NCBI GenBank assembly: GCA_002179805.1
Contig: NAVB01001973.1
Coordinates: 1 to 11,367 of the forward strand
Reading direction: 5' to 3'
Origin: Acanthamoeba lenticulata
Taxonomy: Eukaryota > Discosea > Longamoebia > Acanthamoebidae
DNA length: 11,367 nt
How positions within the stretch are numbered: position 1 is the stretch's first letter; the number at the start of each line of letters is the position of its first letter. This document shows positions 1 through 7,760 of this stretch, one piece after another. The translations under genes and the position numbers were made by a program. The notes under the pieces were generated by a model. That model was not told the origin of the DNA, searched no databases, and saw only the letters and a list, made by a program, of their open reading frames with translations.

Positions 1-349
1 AACAGGAAAGAGTACACACAAGCAACCCTTAGGTACAAGGCCTCATTTGGCCCGAGGCGGAAGCAAAGAAAAGGAAGAGGAGTAGGAGGAGCGACAAAAC
101 GCGCAGCACGAGAGAGCAAAAACATAAAACGGGGAAAAATAAAAAAAAAAAGAGAAAAAGCGGAGACCCAACGGAGGCGCCTTGAGCTTCAGGCAGCTTT
201 GGCTCGGGAGTCCCTTCCGACAGCGAAGCTCGAGAGGCCCTCTTTCCTTCTCTCTCTCTCTCTGGCCATGTGCACACGTGTGTCGTGGGTCTCCGCGCGA
301 GGAGGGCGTGTCGCTCTCTTCTGTCTTGGCCGCACGCGCCCCATCCCGC
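1..349. other. Downstream flank of the cyclin gene, no gene seen
   Basis: No convincing coding sequence was found. Bases 61-165 are purine-rich with an A-run and an AATAAA-type hexamer near 136 on the plus strand, which could belong to a plus-strand gene ending left of the window. A CT dinucleotide run lies near 249-264 and a 10-bp palindrome CACACGTGTG (E-box core) at 273-282. The open frames here are low-complexity (Leu/Phe or Arg/Glu runs) and match nothing I know. Part of this stretch must be the 3' UTR of the minus-strand cyclin gene, but I see no AATAAA on that strand. Confidence 0.5.
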
Positions 350-1726
350 CTAGTCCTCCTTCTTCTCCTTGTTGAGGTTGAGCACGACGATCGGCGACTT
401 GTGGTGGCCGATCTCGCCCGTCGAGTGGCGGATGGGCACGCTCAGCCGCTTCTTCTTCTGCGCCCAATTCTCATCGATCGCACGCGCGCGTTCCTGTGAC
501 ATCGCACACACAAAGACGCGCGCGTCAGCGTTCTCGTGTTCCTGCGTCGCGCGTGCGTGCGTTGAACGAACCTCGAGCTTCTCGGCACGCTCCTTGTCGA
601 GGGGCGTGAGCGGGAAGGACTTGGCGTCCTTCTCGGCCAGCTCGCGGAGCTCAAAGTAGTACTTGGCGTAGAGGGACGACGGCACCGACACGTTGTACTC
701 GAGCAGCTTGAGGAGCTGCTTCTCCAGCACGCCCAGGTCCTTGATGTTCAGGTTCTTGAAGATCGACACAAAGTCCACGTTCCACACCGCCAGGTCTTCC
801 CACACTGCACCACGCGCGCGCGCGCGCGCGGGTCAGCGCACACGCGCACGAGCGTGCGGCACGCAGGGGGGGGGCAGGGGCGAACCCTTGGAGGCGAGGA
901 TGATGGTGGAGAGGACGACGCGCCGCCAGTTGGAGGCGTGGAGGGTGATGCCCGACAGGTTGATCAATCGCTCCGTGTAGGCCAAGGCCAGGATCGCGCA
1001 CTCGCTCGGCAGCTGAAAAACACACAACGTGTGCGCGTGCGTGCGCGCGGTTTAGCCGCTCAGGGTCATGACGAGAGCGAGGGCGCCTGTTGGACGGCTC
1101 AGGAGGCTCGCGCGCACCTTTTGGACTTTGAAGATGGTGTCGATGAACTTGTAGATGACCCGCAGGCGTGGCACTGCTCGTGTGTCGTTGGGCTCCCGTT
1201 GATCCCTCAACTGCGGTGGAGGAACCAGAAAATAAAATTCATATTATTATTTTAGTGTTACGCACTTTGTTCTTTCAAAAGAAAATAATATTAAAGAAAA
1301 AAGTAGTGGCCTAAATCAATGCAAAATTGGGGTGATGCGTACCCAAACGGGATAAATTTCTTCGTTAAAGATGTCAATAAGCTTAGACTGCGGGGCTTCG
1401 TGGCCTGCTCGGATATGGTAGTAGATGGCAGTGGACATGCTGCAATAAATTTAAATAATTAGTAATTTAAATTACTAATCTCGGTAAAAATGGAGCAACT
1501 TCCGATAAATGGGGGCATACCAGTAGAGTACTTGGTCAATGTCGGGCGAGGTGATGGTGCTGTCTACATACAGAGAGGAGGTAGAGTTGGATTTGTGGGT
1601 GCTGGCCACCTCTTTTCGCAGGTGGGGCGGGAGCGGCCGGTCGCCTACGACGGCCCCATGGTGTTTCTTCTGCTTGGGGGTTCGGGCGGGGAACATAGGT
1701 TCCTCCTTCTTGTTGGGCTCGAGCAT
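350..1726 (-). CDS. Cyclin Y-like cyclin, six exons, 299 aa
   Basis: Probable cyclin of the cyclin Y family, the activating partner of PFTAIRE/PCTAIRE-type CDKs (CDK14/16) in animals. Exons on the minus strand: 1726-1521, 1439-1343, 1210-1118, 1012-886, 804-572, 493-350. All junctions are GT-AG, phases agree and the total is exactly 900 nt. Diagnostic blocks are AIYYHIR (about residues 73-79), LIDIFNEEIYP, SECAILALAYTERL, NWRRVVLSTIILASK followed by VWEDLAVWNVDF (from residue 175), and NVSVPSSLYAKYYFELREL; these follow the cyclin Y cyclin box block for block. A charged Lys-rich tail ends the protein. The start is the first ATG of the exon-1 frame. Animal cyclin Y carries an N-terminal myristoylation glycine; this one starts MLEP, so that membrane anchor is absent. 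Divergent from the ERMARD-like gene. Family assignment is firm; CDK partner is inferred. Confidence 0.93.
813..830. repeat. (CG)9 dinucleotide run in cyclin intron 4
   Basis: Eighteen bases of uninterrupted CG lie in intron 4 of the cyclin gene (805-885). On the transcript they end just 8 nt before the exon-5 acceptor GTGCAG, where a polypyrimidine tract would normally be. Alternating CG can adopt Z-DNA. Confidence 0.9.
1458..1479. repeat. Perfect 22-bp palindrome in cyclin intron 1
   Basis: The 22 bases centred between 1468 and 1469 equal their own reverse complement. They sit in intron 1 of the cyclin gene (1440-1520). Read on the gene strand the palindrome ends in TACTAAT, close to the yeast branch-point consensus, with the candidate branch A at 1459, 19 nt from the acceptor AG at 1440-1441. 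Confidence 0.9.
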
Positions 1727-2229
1727 CTTCTTCTGGTTTGGGCTGCGGACAGCGATTCCTTCTTTACAGCGAGCTCAAATTCAAGCTCTAACTTCCCCTC
1801 TTCAGGTAGAATCTCTGCCGGTAATAGAAGAGAAGGGCTGACGTGGCGCAGAAAGGCTGTACAGCGAACCCCACTCGCTTCTGGCTGCGCAACAATCTGT
1901 AGCCAGGGGGGGGGGGCGCGCTCACGTTGTCACGCCCAGAAAATCCGGACATCCGGCCCGAAGCAGCGAAGGACTTTCGGAGATTCCTTCCGCGGCTCGA
2001 GGGCCACGAAACTTCAAGCCACAGGGTGGCCAGAAGGGAAGATGACGTGGAGTGTCAGCTGAGCGAGCTTGCAGGACAGGATCTGTTCACGCCCTCAACT
2101 ACAGTACTGGGGATCACCAGCGTTTTTGGTGGGATTATTCAAAACTGTTTCAAATGTGGTGCCGAAATTCCTGTGTCTTCACTGAATGAAGCTCTTGGCT
2201 TTCTGTTCTGTTAGCCAGAGAGTTGCAAG
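1727..2229. promoter_or_regulatory. Divergent promoter region, cyclin / ERMARD-like genes
   Basis: About 500 bp between two outward-facing start codons, so it should hold both promoters and both 5' UTRs. I see no clear TATA box. It contains two copies of TGACGTGG in the same orientation (1839-1846 and 2043-2050), a G11 run at 1906-1916, and the small inverted repeat CCGGA-CA-TCCGG at 1945-1956. The only sizeable open frame (1927-2214) begins at a non-ATG codon and has no recognisable domain. Confidence 0.6.
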
Positions 2230-5200
2230 ATGGACACGACGGGTATAGTTTGGTTGCTCCTCCGTGCACGTACCTTGGCGAATTGACGCTGACCTTGCTG
2301 TAGCAGCTGTTGCTGCGCCAGGAGTGACCACAGAGCTGAAGTCGTCACTCTCGCCTCCGGTGGAGCTGCTGTTGGTGGCCCCCGTGCGCCACCTCCTCGC
2401 TGAGGTTGAGGAGCCCGACGCATCGGCACCACCCAGCGGTGGGATGGGGGAGGACCCGCGCGGCGCCTCGACGCCATGGCTCACCTCGGATGGGCTCTTT
2501 GCGTGGAGCACGCTCGAGCACTTTGTGCCAACGGCCGAGGAGGCACTCGTGCGTCCCCCTCCTCGTGGCCCTCAGTCGAGCGGCTCTTTGTCGTCTTGTT
2601 CTCTGTGCTTTTTTATTTTTCATTTTTAATCTTAAATATCTTCTTTGTTGAATTTTATTGTTGTTTCGTCTTGTCTGGGCGCCAGAGCGATGAGGCGGTG
2701 GTGGGCCGCATGCGCGAGCTCCTCAACGACAAGCTCGCCGAGCAGACCCGCGACAAGTCCTCGTCTTCTGACGATGCCCCATCGTCGTCATCGCCGCCTT
2801 CGACGGCAACGGCTGCCGCCGGGACTGCGGCACCGGCAGCCGGGCGTGGACGCGGGCGCGGACGAGGACAGCCGCAGCCGACCAAGGGCGGCAACGACCA
2901 CAAGCAGCAGCAGCAACAACAACAAAAGACGAACAGCAGCAGCAGCAGCAACAACAAGAAGAACGCGAAGCAAAAGGGCGGCGCGGCGGATGGCCAGATC
3001 GAGCGCGAGATCGCGGCGCTGGAGCGCGACGAGGAGGCGGCCGACCCGGAGGGCGCCTCTGCGGCCGAGGCGCGCGAGCGCGAGCGGAAGCTGTCGGAGG
3101 AGGCCCGCGGCCACGACCTCGCCCAGTGGGAGCGCATCGTCCGCACGGCCCTCCGTCTCCAGAAGGCCGCCCCGCCTCTCCACCGGTCTCTCTCCCCCAT
3201 TTTTTGTTTGATTTTTGAATATTTATTTATTTATTCATTTTCTGATGGTGATGACGCACGGACTTGGCTGACGCGCCGCTGTCGTGTGCAGGTACATGAT
3301 GCGCCTCGACCGAAAGACCTTCGTGGCGGCCTACGGACACCGCTTTTCGGCGTTCGGCCACCACGCCCCCGAAGTGCGCCCCCTTTTCCTCCGGACCCTT
3401 GAGACCTTCCGTCGTCGTCCTCGTCGTCGTCGTCCTCGTCGTTGTCCTCGTCGTTGTCGTCGTTGTGGTTGCCTGATATGGCCTGCTGGCGGTGGCCGTG
3501 GTGGCGGTGAATGGCAGCTGCCGCGCGTGTTTGCGCTGCACCGGGCGGGCAAGTCGGCCGAGGCGCTGCTGCAGCTGGCCCCCATCCTCGAGCGCTACAT
3601 CGCCGACCTCTACTGGGTCGCCACCAAGGTCCTCTCCCTCTTCTTCTTGGTCATCACCATGGCCATGATCGTCGACGTCTTCGTCATTCTGACGGCGATG
3701 GCGCGAGCGCAGGGCAGGGGCGAGGGACGGCTCATCCTGCGGGACCTGCTCCTCACGCCCCACCTGAGGCGCCTCCTGGGCGAGGACCGCGTCGAGGCCC
3801 TGCGCGCCCTCATCGGGACGCCGCTCGGGCTCAACCTGCGCAACGTGGCCTGGCACGGCTTCCTCGGGCCGGCCGACTTCTACGCCGGCTACGTGTCCCT
3901 CCTCCTCCTCCTCGCCCTCTCGCTCGAGCCCTCCACCTCGCCATCATCGTCTTCATCGTCTTCATCGTCGTCGTCGTCGTCAACGGCGGCGACGGCGGTC
4001 CGGCCGCTGCTGGCCATCGCCCCGCTGGTGGAGCCGGCCTGGCGGGCCGAGGGCGGCTGCCGCCTTCTGGCCGAGTCGCCGGACGACGCTGCGGCCGACG
4101 GCCGGACGCTGGAGGCCGTGCGCCGGCTCGTGCGCCGATCGGGCTTTGTCGTGCCCCACAGCCGCTTCCTCCTCGAGTCGGCCCTCGACGCGCTCCTCCC
4201 CCTTCCCTCGGCTGGCGACGTCGACGTCGACAAGGACAAGGATGAAGACGAGGAGGGCCAGAGGCTGTACCAGTGTCTCGCGCTGGCGCTGCCGGCACTG
4301 GAGCACTGCCTGCGCGGGCGCTATGTGGCGGCCAACGGCCTCCCGCCGCCGCTCCTGACCGCTGGTGCGCTTCCCGCCCCGCTCGCGCCCGCCGGTGGCA
4401 CAAAGCCTGACGTCTTCTTTCTATAATTTGTTTTTTTTACTTTTTTTTATTTTATTTGTTGGATTTGCCTGCAAGTCATGTACGACTACTACACGACGCT
4501 CGACGTGATCGTGGCCCCGACGGTCGAGGCCTCTGGCTTGCCCAACCGCCTGCGCTCGGTTCGTGTCATCGAGAAATGATTGTCCTGTCCTCTTTGATGG
4601 GGCTCCTCATGCTGGGAGCTCTCAGGAAGTGGGCGATGCCGCGCTGACGGCCCTGTGCGACTTCTTCGTGTGCCCGGAGGGCCCGCGCCTCCGCGACCGC
4701 ATCTCGCATGGCGTACGTTCGCGTCCGCAAAAAAACGACCCTGACGCGTGCTGACGTCATCTCTTTTTTTAAACAAAAAACAATTTAGGAAGCCGACCCG
4801 CGGGGGATCTCGCGGCTCCTGTGCGACCGCGTGCTGGGCCTCATCGTCCACCTGTGCCTCCGCTTTGACGATCATTCTGTCGCCGGTGCCGACGCCGACG
4901 CCGACGGGCGGCAGATGCTGCGGGACGCCGTGGAGGAGTACTACGCCGGCTACGCGTCGTCGTTCCACACGAAGGACGTGCTCGTGCGCAAGCTCCTCCA
5001 CTTCTTTGACGCCTGGACGCGCTTCCGCGCGCTTTGTCGCCCCGACGCCGACGGCCAAGGCGAGGACGAGGCCGACGGTGGCGAAGACTTGGCCGAGCGG
5101 CTCCGGCAGGGCGTGGCGCGGTTGGAGTCCCGCAACGGCCCCGACGGCGCCGGACGCCGGCTTGTCTTTGCCGCCGCCGACACGCAAGAGGACGAGGCGC

Positions 5201-5870
5201 CCGTGCTCGACGGGCTGGGCAGGGCACGCGCGAGCGGCCTCCTGCGGCTGCCCACCCTCTTCCGGCCGGGGCGGGAAATGGCGGCCATCGTGCAGCTCCG
5301 CATGATCGTCTCCCTCGCCTCCCGGATCCTCGCCAAGGTGCGCGCCTCGCAGGCTCTCCCGTGTCCGCATGTTTGGCTTTTTTTTTTATTACAGACACCG
5401 CTTGACCGGCCAGGTCGAGGAGCGGTTCGTGGAGCTCAAGGGCCTGGTGGACTCGCGCAAGGCGCGCTCGCGTCAGCGCAACTCGTTCACGCAGCTGTGC
5501 GGGGCGCTGCCTTACTACGCCGCCATGACGCGCTGTGCGTAGCCGCACATCTCCCCTTTCTGCGCGACAGCTGCCCGTGTGTCCCGCCTAACGCACTGCA
5601 CGCACGCGACATCACCGGTGCGCTCCAGACGTGGGGCTGCTCGCGGAGGAGAAGCTCTGGCGGATGAGCGCTCCGTCACCGACGCGCGGACAGGGCGAGG
5701 AGGAGAAGAAGGTCAAGGACGACAATCAGGACGAGGACGAGGAGGAGCGCGAGCTGGCGGAGCTGCGGCAGCTCCTCGTGTGCGTGGAGAAGCAGCTGGC
5801 TCTTCTGCAGCAGGGCGACCGATGGCGCGACGTGTGCCGCCTGTTCCACGACTTCCTCCCGCCAGCTTGA
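2230..5870 (+). CDS. ERMARD/C6orf70-like protein (DUF4209, two HEPN-type motifs), eleven exons, about 900 aa
   Basis: Homologue of ERMARD (ER membrane-associated RNA degradation), a predicted HEPN RNase family. Exons: 2230-2242, 2307-2548, 2686-3185, 3292-3373, 3518-3628, 3713-4364, 4476-4558, 4626-4712, 4789-5337, 5395-5534, 5629-5870. Conserved blocks are GTPLGLNLRNVAWHGF (R359, H364), LLTA..YDYYTTLD, CPEGPRLRDRISHG (R584, H589) and RSRQRNSF near the C-terminus. Both R-x4-H motifs are complete. Family-atypical inserts are low-complexity: an RG-repeat plus poly-Q/Ser/Asn stretch in exon 3, a 13-Ser run and a DKDKDED acidic patch in exon 6, and an acidic linker in exon 11. The animal protein is about 680 aa. 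The ATG at 2230 sits in a 13-nt first exon and is the least certain part. Introns 4 and 5 are open and multiples of three. The canonical junction of exons 9 and 10 leaves the frame off by one base. Confidence 0.87.
2905..2955 (+). repeat. Trinucleotide tracts coding poly-Gln and poly-Ser/Asn
   Basis: CAG/CAA codons (2905-2925) give seven Gln; AGC/AAC codons from about 2935 give Ser and Asn runs. They lie in exon 3 of the ERMARD-like gene just after an Arg-Gly repeat (GRGRGRGRG). No counterpart is known to me in the animal family members. Confidence 0.9.
3410..3467 (+). repeat. Degenerate CGT/CCT/TGT triplet repeat
   Basis: Imperfect triplet repeat inside intron 4 (3374-3517) of the ERMARD-like gene. 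If translated it would give an Arg/Cys/Pro run. Splicing GAA|GTGCGC (3373/3374) to CAG|CTG (3517/3518) removes it and restores the run PELPRVF, which lines up with the family, so I place it in the intron. Confidence 0.75.
3944..3982 (+). repeat. Triplet repeat coding 13 serines
   Basis: TCG/TCT/TCA codons code thirteen consecutive Ser residues in exon 6 of the ERMARD-like gene, between the first HEPN motif region and the RPLLAIAPL block. Probably an unstructured loop insertion. Confidence 0.9.
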
Positions 5871-5907
5871 ACCTCAACATTGGTTGTTTTTACGAAATAA
5901 GGGCCTC

Positions 5908-5923
5908 TTCCGTTGCAACGGAA
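5908..5923. repeat. Perfect 16-bp palindrome in the convergent 3' region
   Basis: TTCCGTTGCAACGGAA equals its own reverse complement. It lies 38 nt after the ERMARD-like stop codon and 44 nt before the AATAAA hexamer. As RNA it could fold into a short hairpin on either strand. Confidence 0.9.
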
Positions 5924-5966
5924 CCAGTGTTGCTGTTTACCGACACATCAGTATCGGTTTTTCATT

Positions 5967-5972
5967 AATAAA
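5967..5972 (+). terminator. Polyadenylation signal AATAAA, ERMARD-like gene
   Basis: Canonical AATAAA about 97 nt after the stop codon, in an A/T-rich context and preceded by a short possible hairpin (ACCGA near 5939, TCGGT near 5954). Placement is right for 3' end formation of the plus-strand gene. Confidence 0.6.
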
Positions 5973-6064
5973 TATATGTTATATCTACACCATTGGTGGG
6001 TTTTGGGTTGGCGCCTCGAGGAGACCATCGGCCTCTCTCGGCAAGGAGGGCAGAGAGGAGAAGC

Positions 6065-7210
6065 TCAGTTGAGGAGGCTGTAGATATTGGATCGCCGCAC
6101 TGGCGGCTCGGCAATGGCCATGCTCCCTGTGGCTGCCGTCGGCATGGACGCCGATGGGGATGTGATCGCCATGGGCCTGGGCTGGCGGGTTGGCATCGTG
6201 GCGGCCATCGTGGCTGCTGGCGCCGTCAGGGCTGGGGAGGCCCGTGGCAAACTACCGGTAGGCGACAGCGGCAAGTGGGGGTAGGGTGGCGAAGCGTTGG
6301 CCGAGCGTTGCAACGACAACGCGCGCACGCAGGCAATGTCCTCGTAGAGCGCTTTCTTCTTCAGGTTGTAGCGGTAGCGAAGCCCACACGCGTTACACAG
6401 CCTGGAAAGAAAAGAGACAAAAGAGTTGTGAGCATTAACGTTCCTCGCATTCCTGGACTAACAACACGTTGTATGCATGGGTGGTGCCACGTACGAGGGC
6501 TTGCCATCAGCTCCACACCTCCACTGGACTGTGTTCGTGGTTCCGCAGTTGGCGCAAGCCCGCACGCCGTTCGCAATGGTGATGGTTGCCGAAGTCGAAC
6601 TCGTCGGCATCAACGTTTCGCTTGGTGAGGCGGACGAAGGCGTGGTGGAGGTCGTGGTGGTCGTAGAGGTGGACCCGGCCCCGGGCGCTGATGGCGGAAG
6701 ACGGGGCCGGATGGGCGGCATGCAGCTCCGACCACAGGCGGCCGCAGGTGACGGGGACGACGTGGATAGAGGCCGGCTGAGAGCGGCGGTGTGGTGGGCG
6801 GGCTTCTTTTTGCTGATCTTGCTCCTGGGCGCGCCCCATGAGGCCAACGACGACAAACCCGGTGGCGAATGGGGCGGAGAGGGTGAAGGCGACGGCGAAG
6901 ACGAGGGAGAAGAAGGAGCGGAGGAGGTCGACCCGGCGGTGGGGTGGAGTTGCTGGGCGAGGACTTGAAGCGTGTGAATGTCGCTGAGCAGGCGGCGGAG
7001 CTCCTCGGCCTGGAGGCCGTTGGGAGCCTGGTTGGCCTTGGCCACAAGCTGGCACACCTCGTTGGCCTGCTGTGCCATCTCTGCCCGCACGCCCCGGCAC
7101 AACTGGCCGGTCGTGGTACCCGAGGATGAGGAGGTGGCTGTGGCCAACGACGTTGGCGAGCCGGGAGGCGTGGGCAGTGGATGAGCGCTGGTGGGGGTGT
7201 CGAGCATCAT
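6065..7210 (-). CDS. GATA-type zinc-finger protein A, two exons, 350 aa
   Basis: Probable nuclear transcription factor binding GATA-type sites. Exons on the minus strand are 7210-6495 and 6401-6065, joined GT-AG in phase 2; total 1053 nt. One GATA finger, C-x2-C-x18-C-x2-C: Cys219, Cys222, Cys241 and Cys244, with TVQWR in place of the common TPxWR and the usual LCNACGL. A basic stretch RYRYNLKKK follows it. Residues about 44-90 are rich in Ala, Gln and Leu and look helical (AEELRRLLSDIHTLQVLAQQ); the middle is a long Ser/Thr/Pro-rich linker with a KISKKKP patch. The protein ends RRSNIYSLLN. Start: two ATGs in a row (7208-7210 and 7205-7207) open the exon. It is a paralogue of the gene at 7761, from which it diverges. 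DNA-binding role is firm from the finger; targets are unknown. Confidence 0.95.
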
Positions 7211-7760
7211 CTTGTTAGTTCGGGGCAGCTTTGTGTTTGTTGCAGATAGAAAGGGATAAGAGCGTGGAAGCTGCAGCTTCGGGAGTTCTTGCGGGTAAAG
7301 TGCTCGCAGCTGTGCAGGAAGACACGAATGGCCAACTCGCTGGTGGTTGTTTGCCGCATAAAAGGGACGCCTGCCATCTGCGTGTGTTCACCAGCGGAGC
7401 AGGCATTGGAGAAATAACCTGAAAACTGTGCGCCAACTTCGGGCATCGACAGCGAAATGTCGCCGCCCAAAACTGCCATTGGTTACATGCTTCCGCGTGC
7501 TGCCAATTCTTGAGCGGAGTGGCGAATTTGGCGGTGCGGACGTGCGTTAAGGAGGAGTTCTTTTCTTGCTTTTCTACGCACGACCGCTGAGGGGGTGGAA
7601 CGCTAGGGCCAACCGATACGTACAGATACTGTACTCCTCTTGGAAGCCTCCACCACAAAATATGCTTGCTGGCACCAACATGCATTCCCAGCGCGCCACC
7701 GCGCTTCACCCCGTGGCGAGCTAGCCACCGAGCTGTGCCAGTGATTGTTTTCGACCCACC
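7211..7760. promoter_or_regulatory. Divergent promoter between the two GATA-factor genes
   Basis: 550 bp between outward-facing start codons. It contains one perfect WGATAR site, AGATAG at 7244-7249, followed at 7254-7259 by GGATAA. Weaker GATA cores occur as CGATAC (7614-7619) and AGATAC (7624-7629). CCAAT elements occur on both strands (CCAAT 7503-7507; ATTGG 7478-7482). Because both flanking genes encode GATA factors, auto- or cross-regulation is possible but unproven. A 90-codon minus-strand open frame (7207-7479) overlaps the GATA A start codon; I regard it as chance or at most an upstream ORF. Confidence 0.6.

Larger units (their letters stand above)
5871..6064. other. Convergent 3' region between ERMARD-like and GATA A genes
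   Basis: The two stop codons face each other across 194 bp, so the 3' UTRs must be short or overlap. The region is A/T-richer than the exons. It holds a plus-strand polyadenylation hexamer and a perfect palindrome, both listed separately. No AATAAA is visible for the minus-strand gene. Confidence 0.7.

Noticed and set aside
29..277. 82-codon minus-strand open frame rich in Leu and Phe
   Set aside because: Low-complexity product of purine/pyrimidine-biased sequence downstream of the cyclin gene; no family resemblance.
1927..2214. 95-codon plus-strand open frame upstream of the ERMARD-like gene
   Set aside because: It begins at TTG, not ATG, sits in a divergent promoter, has no known domain and no splice link to the next exon that I could support.
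3374..3517. Arg/Cys-rich segment readable in frame within the ERMARD-like gene
   Set aside because: Removing it as an intron restores the family alignment (PELPRVFALHRAGKS); as protein it matches nothing. Kept as intron 4 with a triplet repeat.
3831..4403. Long minus-strand open frame, Pro/Arg/Ala-rich, 190 codons
   Set aside because: It is the complement of GC-rich exon 6 of the ERMARD-like gene; the composition is typical of a shadow frame.
4752..4759. Perfect TGACGTCA (CRE) site
   Set aside because: It lies in a short intron deep inside the ERMARD-like gene, far from a start site; an 8-mer can occur by chance.
7207..7479. 90-codon minus-strand open frame ending across the GATA A start codon (ATGA overlap)
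   Set aside because: No recognisable domain; length is within chance for this composition. An upstream ORF effect is possible but unsupported.
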